64,000 nt of DNA. Source: Carnegiea gigantea. Taxonomy: Eukaryota > Streptophyta > Magnoliopsida > Caryophyllales > Cactaceae. The DNA lies in assembly GCA_029747015.1 (NCBI GenBank), contig JAKOGI010002787.1:1-64000 (forward strand), read 5' to 3'. Under the pieces are notes generated by a model. The model had not been told where the DNA came from. It saw nothing but the letters and a program-made list of their open reading frames with translations, and did not search any database. Both the position numbers and the translations under genes were made by a program. Below are positions 22,570-33,664 of this stretch, piece after piece (within the stretch, counting starts at the first letter, position 1; each line of letters begins with the position of its first letter).

Positions 22570-22902
22570 ATGGGGTCAGAGATGGGTGACCCCTCTAGGT
22601 GTGATGCTAATTGTATTGAGGATGATTCGCTTGATTGGTCAAGCGATACTGCATTGTTGGAGCCTTCTTTTGAGGAGCTATATAGTGATGAGGTGAGGGT
22701 TGGTGCGCCTCCTAGCATTGAGCATATTGACCCCATTTTCACTGAGTCATTTGACTTAACCCCCATTTCACCCGCCTTGCTCCCCAACATCCCCTCTCAT
22801 TTGCATGCTTTTCATGAGTCTCTAGGTGACCTTAGAGGGTACAATCCCTCCTTTGACCCTTATTGTGCATACTTAGAGGACATGCTTAGGAAAATTAAGT
22901 AG
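22570..22902 (+). pseudogene. Element G acidic ORF piece, shared with element F
   Basis: A 110-codon piece with CMGSEMGDPSRCDANCIEDD just upstream and at its start, and SFDPYCAYLEDMLRKIK at the end. The same anchors appear in element F at 12194-12736. After the stop the similarity continues (TTFFDYSLDFL; DELLKALTASEL near 23020-23060). It is shifted in frame relative to the knuckle piece. The function is unknown. Confidence 0.5.
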
Positions 22903-23069
22903 ACCACTTTCTTTGATTATTCTTTAGATTTTCTATGGCATTTTATAAGTGTAAGAGGGTACTAACTTTTTATCTTTTTAGTGTTCTCTTACTTACATCA
23001 CTTTGACATGGATACAAAGGCACATGATGAGCTTCTGAAAGCATTAACTGCTTCCGAGTTGACGATTTG

Positions 23070-24616
23070 AGTTTTGAGAGATGAGAAGGAGTGGCTGATG
23101 CTCCTCATGCCTTTATAGCATCATCTTAGAGAGGCGTAGTTTGGGTACAATCAGTACCCAACCTCGCATAATCGTTCTCACTCTTCTCCCTTCTTTTTTA
23201 TTTTCTTTCTTTTTCTTTTTATTCAGTTATGGATATTAGGATTGTCTTTTTCTTGGTGATAAACTTTGAGGTGAAATTTGGGATATTATGAAGCCAATTG
23301 ACTGCTATGATCACCTTTGTGTGCTTTTTGTACATATTTGTGTTTTGTGATTGGTGGCATTGTAGGATTTGTATATATTCATTTTTGGTGTTGTTACTTT
23401 TGTATACATATGTGGTCTTGTTGTCGATTGTGTGTGGTTATGTTTTTGGGTGAGTGTGTTAGCTTCTGTACATATGTGTCTTGTTTTGTTTTGTGTTTTG
23501 TGTGTTTTTGTGGTTGTTGTGACTCCTCAGCTCCCAGTGAGGACATTGTGAGATTTAGGTGTAGGGGTGGGAGTCATATACCCTGCTGTGTATAGTTTTA
23601 TGAAAATTTTTCAATTTTTTTTAAATTTTTATGTAGTTTTTCTTCTTGGCTTTAGGGAACTTTTGCACCCTTTGTGATTGGTTCTTGATCTTTGATAGCT
23701 CAGTTGCTAGCTTGCATATAGGTTAAATATGCATGATGGAACGCTTGTCAACAATGTGATCTCTAGTCTCTTATAATAACCCCATTTCACATGTGCGTTC
23801 TTGTGACTACCTTGTAGACTTAGCCATTGACTTTTAGCATTAGTTGTTGAAATTTGGGTTTAAGAACATTCTACTTGGTTAGTTGACTTCCAGTTTTGGA
23901 TTCGTTATGAATAAAAACTGAGAAAACCAAGAAGTCTAAAAGTGAGCTTAACTTTGGTACCTCTATTTGGGCTTGAAGAAGTGTTTTGCACATCTAAATA
24001 AAAACCCCTAAATAAGGAAGAAGCCCAAATATGTGCTAAGTTATTTCTCCGGGAGTTCAAGGCCTAATAAGCCAAGAACTACCCATGCTAGCGAAGGAGC
24101 ATAAGCACAAAGGCCAAAAAAAGACCAAAAATAAAGGGAGTCATAAGCTAAGTGGAGATAACCTTTTGCCGGTTTTAGCCTAGCATTAAGAGTCAATGCA
24201 CCTTGCACAGAGTATCAAGGGGTACAAATCGTGTCATTGTGTTGTGTGAGGTGAAATTGAGAGCTGGGATGCATTTATAGCCTATGTATGTCTTGAATGT
24301 ATGTTTTGTTTGTATTTGGCTTAGTAGCTAGGTTGTTAAGCTGACAAAATCGATCTAGATGTGTACATATTTTCCCCTTTTCCTTGTGTATATGTTTTGC
24401 TTTTGAAAAAAATCCAAAAATATTTTAAGGATTTTGTGGGTATATCTTCTGCAAACCCTCACGAGACCTCACTCATCCACTTTGGGGAACCAAGGGGTTT
24501 AAAGGGCTTGTTGCATACGCTAAATGCAATGATTCCTACGAAAGTGAGTTATCTTCTTAGGTTAGTTTTTCTTTTGTTTTGCTCAAGGACGAGCAAATGA
24601 TAGGTGTGGGTGTATT
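23070..24616 (+). other. Element G 3' non-coding region and purine tract
   Basis: T/G-rich sequence; the Cys- and Phe-rich ORFs at 23317-23595 follow from TGTTTTTGTG-type composition and are not credible genes. It ends in GCTCAAGGACGAGCAAATGA and GTGTGGGTGTATT before the 3' LTR, a common arrangement in this element type. Confidence 0.6.
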
Positions 24617-25965
24617 TGTTGGGCGCCAATTTGTCGTATTTTACATGCCCCATTTACCTAATTTCAGCTCGTATAATAATATAATATTTAGGATTTTTAC
24701 TTTTTTTGTTTACTTTTGTAAGAAATAAGTTCAACTGAGCAAGTGTCGCGAAAAGGAGCAAAAGAGGAATAAAAGAAGAAAAAAAAGCAGCAAGGCGGTG
24801 GCTAGCTGGGGGAGGCATGGTAGCCATCGCCCACCCCTACAGTCACTGCCAGGGGCAAGCGACGGCCATTATCCCCCTCGCTTGCCTTAGTCCTTCTCTG
24901 CCCGCCTCGATTCCTATTTAAAGCCACTTCTTCGGGACTTTTGAGGGGTTCTTGTCGGAGAGTTTAGGCTAGGTTTTAGTTAGTTTTAGCCAATAAAAAC
25001 CCCATTAGCGAGATTAGGTTAAGAGATTAGATCGTAATTTGGGGAGATTTAGATTTAAGCTTATGGATTTTGGATCTTCATCCAACAATGCTCAAGCCTC
25101 AGATTTCTTTTCTCTCTTTCTGCTCTAGTGCATATTTTGCTCTTGCTTCTATTATTTGAGCATGTTTAAATTGCATTTAGTTCAAATGTTTAGTTTTTAT
25201 TATTAATCCATGTTTCATTAGCTTGCTAGATTAGATTAGTTTCATTCTCTTTCCTCTCTAGTTTATGTTTGTTTTCATATTTGCTACTTTAGGTGTAGTT
25301 AAATTTTATGGTTTCTTTATTGATGATTAGTGGTTGGCTTAGATTGTGATTAGCCCTTTGCTGGCTAACTAGTCTTTTATTAGGCCAAACCACACCTAAT
25401 TTATGCCTAGAACTTAAAGTTTTCTCTCATGCCTGCCAAGTGTTCGATAAAATGCTTGAGAGAGCTTTTGTTTATATTTTTGTGCAATTAACTTATGCTA
25501 AGAGATGAGGTCAATTAGCTAGTGTGGGAGAGGGGATAGTCGGGATTTGGACATGAAAATAGTCCCGATCTTATCTAGGTCCAAGGGTTACTAATTTGGT
25601 GTCTTAATTAGGTTAACCCCATGAATATATGTGGTTGGACTAATTAGGCTAGCTCATAACCCTTGAGAGAGGGCTCGGGTGGTTTTCGATAGTATAACGG
25701 ACCAGTTTTCTGAATTGGCCGGGTGGGTTGGACTCGTCCCAATTAGTTGGTCTATCAATTGGTCAAATCATGACTCCAAGCCACTTTTCTTGTTTTATTA
25801 GCTTAATTTAGCTTACCTTTCTTTCCTTCTCACATAGCCTAACTTGAAACATTTGAGCAAATCCGGGTACTTGAAACCTAACTCCTTGTGGATGACACCC
25901 CGAGTATTCGACGATAAACCTTGCACTTGGTGTGATAAATTTTAAAACTCAAATTCTTCCAATCA
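24617..25965 (+). repeat. Element G 3' LTR (1349 bp)
   Basis: Starts TGTTGGGCGCCAATTTG and ends CTTCCAATCA. Clearly homologous to the 5' LTR, with a short extra segment near 25440-25490. Confidence 0.88.
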
Positions 25966-27130
25966 AAGTTTTGGCCTTCGTTTACGGTAGAAAAAGATAT
26001 AATAAGAGATTCATCCGAGCTTAAAAGAGTTTTATTAGGAGTTAAAAAAAGAAAGAGTTTGTGTGCTAGTCTATCTCTAATAGAGTTCAAGGCTATTTCA
26101 GGAGAACTCGGGAGGGATTACCTTTATTATAGGCTTGAGTCAGGATTTAGGAAAAGGGATATGAGTCAGTCTTCTGCCAATACAAAACCTGGCCGGTACA
26201 CTTAGGGAGTCTGTTTGCATTTAACGAAGTTTAAACTTAGGTGTAAAGGGTAGGAGTCAAGATAATGGTCTCAGCAGGCCTAACGAGGAACCCAGCCAGC
26301 ACGTTAGGAGTTTGACCATATTAGACTGACCACAGCGTCAAGAGTTAGGATGTCAATTTGGTGGGCCCGGTATCGAACCCGACCGGTATCCTGTAAACAA
26401 GTCCAGTTCGGTCAGTTTGCTTTAGGGTCTGTTATGAGTCGGCATTCACAGCATAAAGTTAATACCCTGAGCTCTCACTACATTGTCGCAGTTCATAGGT
26501 CGACATGGTCTATTTAGGGTCTTTGCATAGCAGTTGTTGGATAATTAGGCCCGAAGGTTTATGTATCATTTGGCCTCATCATGTGTAGCCCATAAGATCA
26601 TCTAGGTCTATGAGTTCATAATGTATTCTATCATATCCTAGCCCATTGTAGGTTTCATCCAATCATGCATTTTATTCATAATAAGTTTAGTTACTACCGT
26701 GATACTCTATCCTTACAAAAGTCCATGATCAATGCATTATACATGCATTCCTTAGGTCTACGATCCCTATATAAGTCCATCCAGATCCTTCCATATACTT
26801 AAACTAACCCACTCTGGGTAAACCAAGCCATAGTCATGCTTAGGCCCAGTCTAGATCCATGAGTCATATAAGCCACACTCATACCCAACACATGCCTACA
26901 TGTTTACTGTTGAGTCCCAACTTAGAGCTCAGTCTACGGTGAGGCCCGATTACATTTAAATTGATAACCTAAATACAACTTATTGACCTTATCTTGTCCC
27001 CAACTAGACTAGAAGTCATTAACCACTACTGTTCACCTTTCATTTCCGTTATTAACAGCATTCAAATCGTCACCTTGATAATCAAGTTAGGGATTATTCA
27101 AAAGGCATATGAGTAGCATCCACAAACTAG
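25966..27130 (+). other. Element B leader, second part
   Basis: Continuation of the untranslated leader after element G. It contains scattered CCCGACCGG-type motifs and no usable ORF. Its homologue in element C lies at about 62640-64000 on the minus strand. Confidence 0.6.
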
Positions 27131-28400
27131 GAGACTTTTTCCTTAAGAAGAGTCCGAGGAAACTCCACATGCCAGGTCAAAATTAAGATCAAAGTCAAAG
27201 TCTAATCCATCACCAATTCCAACAGCTAGAAACAATGAGAGCAACCAGCTTATAAAGATGATCGAGAAGATGCGAAAAAAAATGGAAGAGAATGAAAGAA
27301 GATTGAGATGATGGCTACTGTGCTCCAAAACCTCACCAAAGAATCCCAAACAGAGAATAGTGAGCAACACCATGCTCAAGAGGTAAATCATGATGGAAAA
27401 TGAGAGATAGAGAATAAGAAAGAAGAAGAATTAGAAAAGAGCAATCCTAAAACTGATGCGCATAGATCGTATGGAACCACTAATTAAAGAATCAACCATG
27501 TTAAAGAATTACTTTAATGACTAGTGGCATTCACTTCAATCTCAAAAGGAAAAATTACCCCTAAATTTTACTATGCTAGACATCAAGTTCTATGGAACTG
27601 AAAATACTCACCACCATATGAGAAAGTTTGTTAGTGCAGTAACTCTCAAAGGGATTGACAAGGATATCTTCCACATCATATTTCGTTGGACCTTTGATAA
27701 GGACATGATGAGGTGATGTAATGTTATAGTCCCATGGAAGGTCATGAACTAGGATGATCTTTGTAGGGAATACCTACACCAGTATTCATACAATGTTGAC
27801 CTCTCAATCACACTTAGACACCTGGAGCTACTCAAGTAAGAAGAAAATAAGGGGGCTTTCACTACCTTTTTAGATGGAGAGAGATGGTAGTTCACATGGT
27901 GGATTGACCTTTAGAAGCTAACCAAATGAGACTAGTCATCAGGAATCTCCAACCCACATATAGGCAACACCTGTGATTCACATCATTTGAAAAATTCAGT
28001 ACACTTAGGAACGTAGGTATGCTGGTATAGGAAGAATTAGGTGGGAAAACAACAGCCCAAGCCAATAACACTTGGAAGGGAAATAGAAAAGTGATAAGAA
28101 AAATAATGGCTCTATAAGCAAAGAGGTGCATGATCTAGACCACTACCCTAAATACACTTGTATTCCAACCACATATACTGAGGCAGTAGAATACATGCTC
28201 TTTAAGGGTATGGTCACACTCCCATCAATCTCGCTAAAGATGGAAGACACATGGATAACCAAGAACTGGTACCCAGACAAGTATTTCAAATATCATCGAG
28301 TAAGGGTCCATCACAATGCGGATTGTTAGGGTTACAAGAATAAGTTAGAAAGCATGTTCAAGTTAAGGCAGCTTCCTCTACCTAAAGTTCTTCTGAACAC
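27130..28400 (+). pseudogene. gag: Element B gag remnant
   Basis: Plus-strand frames read MLDIKFYGTENTHHHMRKFVSAVTLKGIDKDIFHIIFRWTFDKDMM, then WKVMN, DDLCREYLHQYSYNVDLSITLRHLELLK and FTTFLDGE, a Ty3-type gag core. Further on come ANNTWKGN and, in other frames, pieces matching the gag tails of A and C. There are many stops. The start codon is not identifiable. No zinc knuckle was found, and nothing resembling protease or RT follows. Confidence 0.85.
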
Positions 28401-30440
28401 CAAACAATGATTATTACCTACTTGCTTTACATGATAGCATCCTAGTCAATTCGTACCACCAAAGAGAAGAGTGGGACCTTTCCACCTACATGGGAAGTAT
28501 AGATGGATCCAAGTCTAAGGTCCATGTACTCTTATATGCATGTGGACTATGAGGTAACTATGAAGAAAAGCCTGTGCACAAGGGGCCTTGAGTGCCATTT
28601 AGGAGATATGATGTGTCTTTATCCCATGTCATGCTTAGCTTATAGTCATGTGTTGACTGTTACAGTCATTCCTTTCTTTTCCATCATAAATCTAAGTCTG
28701 TTGTAGCCTCGATTTATTAATAAAATCATCTCCCCTATTAGTTCTTTTGCATATTCTTATATCCTTCTTTGCTAAAATGCTTCCTTTCTATGATGAGTCA
28801 AGGATTAAAAAAAGGAGGGGTTAGCTTGAAAACCTCATAAGGTGAGCTAGGAAAAAGGAGAGGGAGAGAAAAAAATAAGTGACTAAGGATTTCAATTGGC
28901 TATCTGGAAAAGAGAAAAGATCATGAATTTATTTCCAATAAGTCATGCACTTATAAGAGACATGCCTAGAATAGGAGACCTCCTTCCAGAACGCGTGTTA
29001 ATACCTTTATTAAACTTGGTAAATTTCCAGTTGGAGTCCTTTTGAGCCTTCTAGTAAGCATGTTTCTTTTACAACTGTATCTGACCTAATCAAGGAGTTG
29101 GAGTGTGTCATGGGTGACACCAATACAAGAATCAGCAATTAATACGAAAGAAAGATCATACCAAATGGTTCCATTCCCAAAAAAAAAAAAAAAGAAAGAA
29201 AGAACTAAGAAAGAAGAGAAAAATAAAAAAATAGAGAGAAAGCTGAAAAACAAGAAGAATAAAGAAAAAATTGTTGATTCATTCTAACTGCATCATCTAT
29301 CCACACTTGCGGATTTTACAACAATATTTGAGCCTTAATGCGAATTCTTTTCCTTGGTCATCCCAACCCTGAAACCTACCTTAAAAGCCCTCCCGAAGGC
29401 ATCCATCCTTGAAGTTGCATGTTCTTATCCTCGAAATATGATTGGACTGATTCCACACTGGATACATAATGAACCTCTTTAAGGATTGGCTGTGAATATT
29501 CGTTTCCATGAAAAAAAATCCCAATTGAGTCATTTGGTCCATAAAAAGGAAAAAAAGAGGGAATGACTCGTGCAAACACTTGAAAAGGCTAAACGGACGA
29601 AAGGAGAGTGAAAATAAAACCTAGTTTTTGAGGACAAACAAGTATTCCATTACTAACACCCACCAAATTAGACTTAGACAAACCATTCATCAACTTTACC
29701 ACTTCTTCTCAATCGAATAGCCTCCGATCTCATCTCCATTCCAAATTTCATGATTCTTTGTCTCATCCATGACTAAAAGATTAACAATAGATACTCATTT
29801 CATATTATTAACTTTTCTAAGTGGGCACTCACTTATTATACAAGACAGGGGGTTTCCCTCCATTTTTCTAAATAATTAGGGCTTCCCTGGTCTATTTTAA
29901 CATGATTCTCAATACATTATCTAAAGTAGGTAAAGAAAGATGGGAGAAGGAAAGATTATGCTAAAGATTTCCTAATAAAAAGATAACCATATTCTGTATA
30001 CTAAAGTAGAGGCAACTCTGAGCAGCACGAACAAAGGCATTTTTAACTGTCGCATCCTAACATAACTAGGGTTTATCAACTAGTAAATAGTTGCCAACAT
30101 ACAAGGGATTATATTTATTCCACTATACTAGAAGCTAATCCATTTAAAACTAGCAAAAAGCGTCTTTGGCTATCACTATCATTACACATCTATGCTTCTA
30201 TTACAATAAACAAAAATTGAAGACCTTCAAAATAGAATCACATTAATGAAACAATAAAGTTTAGTCCTCAAATTAAAGGAAAGATTCTCTATGCTGGGCA
30301 ACCAATACCTTATTACCTAGTCTAACCTAGCAAACACTCAACTTTTATCCCTCTTCCTACTATATTTAACAACCTAGCAGCACTATGCTGAATCCATCAA
30401 TCTCTTGTACCTTAATCAGGCCTTATCTCATGGACCCAAA
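28400..30440 (+). other. Element B 3' non-coding tract, first part
   Basis: Homologous to 60100-62240 of element C in reverse complement. It contains A-rich low-complexity sequence (29176-29275). No conserved reading frame or pol motif. Confidence 0.65.
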
Positions 30441-30448
30441 ACTTTGTA

Positions 30449-30560
30449 TCATACGTTTACGTCTATGCACAAAAGGTTAGGTCATTAAATGTCTGCATAG
30501 TTAGCATAATTGAGTCTGCATAGTTAATATGCATGCATAGTCTTACTTAGGCTAATAAGT
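30449..30560 (+). repeat. Element B short repeats with TGCATAGTTA motif
   Basis: TCTGCATAGTTAGCATAATTGAG and diverged copies recur at spacings of about 25-35 bp. The counterpart in element C is the reverse-complemented array near 60240-60350 (GACTATGCA repeats). Confidence 0.6.
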
Positions 30561-30648
30561 TCACATGCATCAATACAATGCCCTCCACCTTGATCACTTG
30601 GGAACCCTAGATCGAAGAGGAGCATATCTAGACATTACAGTAATCTTA

Positions 30649-30814
30649 CAGGAAGGACACATAACCTTGGTCAGCTATGAACCTACATTGAAGGTTTCTT
30701 AGATTACATAAGTAGCTATCACAGAACACATCAGGAAGGACACATAACCTTAGTCAGCCATGAACCTACATTGAAGGTTTCTTAGATTACATAAGTAGCT
30801 ATCACAGAACACAT
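30649..30814 (+). repeat. 83-bp tandem duplication in element B 3' tract
   Basis: Two adjacent copies start CAGGAAGGACACATAACC and end CACAGAACACAT; I see two differences between them. Element C has one copy, split by a solo LTR. Confidence 0.85.
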
Positions 30815-31039
30815 CCATACTTTAACCATCACCTTAATCAAGCTTAGCTAAAGTAGGGGCTCCGCCCTCATAGTGAGCTTTACTGAACCACCATTGCCCT
30901 CATATTAAAGAAGCAATTCACCAACAGCCTTCTAGAAACGATGTTAGCCAAACTTCAGGTTATCCGACTCCGATGAGAAGGAAATAAAATCAACACCAAC
31001 CAATAAAAGGTTAAATTAGGAGCCTTGGGCATTTTGACA

Positions 31040-31240
31040 CCCGATTAATGACTGGCTTTCATGCCACTAAGTTCATGAGGATCTGGCTATAGGTCTTCAC
31101 ACTTAGACGCCCCCTAACATCAGGTCATCAGGCGCACATGCCATCATGTAAACAAGAATCTAGCAACAGGTCTTTGGGCTCACATGCCACCAAATTCACA
31201 AGGATCTGACACTAGATCTTCAAGCATGACACAACTGAGG
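31040..31240 (+). repeat. Element B array of about 65 bp units (AGGATCTGGC type)
   Basis: About three diverged copies contain CATGCCA, then AAGGATCTGGC and AGGTCTTC. The same repeat is at 57950-58110 in element C on the other strand. Confidence 0.65.
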
Positions 31241-31259
31241 TCTCATTGCTCTCTCCTAA

Positions 31260-31635
31260 CACAAGGAGATATTCATTAGGTCTTGGCACAATGGGCCAAT
31301 TACTGGCTTCCGATTCAATGAGACATTTCGATATCATTGGTTGCCGACACAATGGGACAACTGCGAGCTCCTACCACAATGGGCCATTTCAAACTCGCTA
31401 GATCTTGGCACAATGGGACAATCACTGGCTCCTGACACGAGGAGATATTTCAACATCGCTAACTCTCCTGGCACAATTAGACATTCGCTAGCCCCCTGTA
31501 TAATGGGATATTTTGGGATTGCTGGCATTCACCTGAATAGGACAAAGCTGGCTCTGAGCACAAGGGACATATCAACATCACTAGCTCCTGCCACAATAGG
31601 ACATTTTGACACGATTAGCTCCCAAAACAATGTGA
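31260..31635 (+). repeat. Element B array of about 45 bp units (CACAATGGGACA type)
   Basis: About eight diverged units contain CACAATGGGACA, then CTGGCTCCT. I do not see this array in element C, where the 65-bp repeats adjoin the 75-bp repeats directly. Confidence 0.7.
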
Positions 31636-32100
31636 CATTTGACATCATCGGCCACCATCATGTTGAAAGTTGGCGGACACTAAATCTAAGAACCCTCAGT
31701 AGCTAGGTTTGGATTTCACATTATCGGCCACCATCGCAGTTAAAGTTGGAAGATGCAAAATATGTGGACCCTCGACGGCCAGGTTTGAATTTCACATCAT
31801 CAACTGCTGTAACGGTTTAAGTTGGTGGACGCCAAATCTCAAGACCCTTAGTTGCTAGGATTACATTTCACATCATCTGCTACCGTCATGGTGAAAGTTG
31901 CTAGACGTTAAATCTCAAGGCCCTCAGCATCCAGGATTGGATTTCACATCATCGGGTACCGTCACGGTGAAAGTTGGTGCACGCCAAATCTTAGACCCTC
32001 AGCGCCCAGGATTGTAATTCACATCATTAGCCACCATCACAGCAAAACATGGCATTTGCCGAATCTTCCAACCCTCAACAGCCAGATTTGCGTAACACAT
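31636..32100 (+). repeat. Element B array of about 75 bp units next to the 3' LTR
   Basis: Six units share TTTCACATCATCGGCCACC, GTGAAAGTTGG and GACCCTCAG with CCAGG, with a period of about 75 bp. The element C array at 57290-57950 is the same repeat reverse-complemented. Confidence 0.85.
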
Positions 32101-32167
32101 CAACATGACCAAATAGGCAGCTACAAGTGAATACCATTACTTGGACCTTCGCCTTACTATGGTTCGG

Positions 32168-32184
32168 TCAAAATAGAGGCTAAC
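32168..32184 (+). other. Element B polypurine-like tract
   Basis: TCAAAATAGAGGCTAAC precedes the 3' LTR start. Element C has the equivalent CAAAGTAGGGGCTAAC reverse-complemented at 57227-57242. Confidence 0.6.
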
Positions 32185-32389
32185 TATAGATACCTAAAAA
32201 TAGCATCTTGAATTTTATAAAATGCCTGATGATGAAATTATGACCCAATTTGTGAATTTGCAGCACAGAAGAGTAATCCTTAATTTGAGTCTCAAAGAAT
32301 AATAAAAAAGCAAAAATAAAATACTAATCGAGCCCAAAAGCCAAAATAGGCCCAAATGGACAACGTTCAGCATCCAGTTGAGATCTACT
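32185..32389 (+). repeat. Element B 3' LTR, first fragment
   Basis: TATAGATACCTAAAAATAGC aligns with the 5' LTR start at 16840 and is cut at 32389 by element D. The first dinucleotide TG has become TA. Confidence 0.85.
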
Positions 32390-33664
32390 TGACACTTACT
32401 GCAAGCACACAGGTGTTGTAGTAAAAATTAAATATCATCCCATAGAGACCAATGCAATTTACAAATTTCATCCTATTAAAATGCTAAGCAGATTAGATAA
32501 TCAAGTTGAATGTTTATCTAAACTGGTAAAACTCTATGTTGTAAATTAAGAAATCAATCAATAAAAGACATCTATGGATTTATTTTGCCTTGTGGTGAGA
32601 TAAATTCTTTGATCAAACAAGTGCTCTTCTTAAATTTGGATAAATGAAAGGATGATAAATAAACAAAATTCATTCATTTTTTTTAAAAAAAATTGACCTA
32701 ATTACTTAAACTAATCTGATCACCATTCTTTCATAGACTTTTATTTTAGTACAAGTTTGAGATCCTGATTTAACACTCTTCCCTCTCAACATGCAATCCT
32801 CTCTCAAGAATCACAAAGTTAAGTCTAGTCTTATCTACCTAATAACAGGTTTCTCCTTTCAATATTTCACTCAATTTTCTAAATATATGCAAGTAAATTG
32901 CCCAAATCACTCACATTCATTTAAAACGCAAGATAGATTTCTTCACAACAAGCATGCTAAAGTTCCATATTTGCTAAAATTAGGAATCCAACATCATTAT
33001 TTTGCTAGCAAATCTCTAAAGTATAAAACTACTCACTCATGGTTAAACCTGGATCAAAATAGTTCAAACCAATCATTAATCTAACTAGAACAAATTAAAA
33101 AGGAGTTTAAGAAGTGAGGAGAAAAGTATGCTTAGAAACAACTAAGAGCTCTTCAATAATCTTTTAATCTTCAAGCCTCCACTTGCAAGTTACTTCCCTT
33201 GATTCTTCTATTGCTCCAAAATGATTAGCAAAATAATGAATTTTTTAGTAAGGTGAGAGATAAATGAGTGTGAACGCCCTTCAAATGCTTAGAGACCCCT
33301 CAAAATAGAACAACTCGAGCAATCTTGGCCACATAATCAGAGGAAGATGAAGAGTTCAACAGTTTGTAGTCCACCATAGTTTGTGGGCTTCATCACTGGT
33401 TGACCATGGCGGACTTTGGATCGGTGTTTTTTCTTTCTTATTCTTCCCACGAGCATATGGCTTGGTGCACTTCCGTGGTGAGTCAACTTGCATTCATCAA
33501 AGGGTTAACCCCAAGTTAAAAGGTCTTAAAACATACAAAATATATCAAAGAAGCATACCCAAGAGTAACAAAATTAAGGGCGTAAATCATCTGTTAAAGC
33601 ACACAGTCCCCTAAGAAATGCTAGCAACTGACCCTAAAATGAAGCACATTTTCATCACTTATCA
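32390..33664 (-). repeat. Element D 3' LTR (1275 bp)
   Basis: On the minus strand it starts TGATAAGTGATGAAAATGTG (high end 33664), preceded by AAACATGGGGCATT, and ends at TGTCA (32390). The final 200 bp match the 5' LTR fragment at 54177-54385. Confidence 0.85.

Larger units (their letters stand above)
20425..25965 (+). mobile_element. Element G: non-autonomous LTR retrotransposon
   Basis: LTRs at 20425-21732 and 24617-25965 bound a 2.9-kb interior. AGGTT (20420-20424) and AAGTT (25966-25970) form a 4/5 TSD. The interior has an Asp-type PBS, two acidic ORF pieces with a CCHC knuckle pattern, and no pol. Related to element F by its reading frame and general plan. Confidence 0.88.

Noticed and set aside
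23317..23595. Cys- and Phe-rich ORFs in the element G interior
   Set aside because: They come from TGTTTTTGTG-like composition; two overlapping frames are both open and neither is conserved in F.
29105..29287. 60-codon lysine-rich ORF
   Set aside because: It is encoded by an A-rich low-complexity stretch in the element B non-coding tract.
31040..32100. Regular repeats that might suggest a CRISPR-like array
   Set aside because: Units are contiguous and diverged with no unique spacers, and the context is a plant retrotransposon 3' tract.
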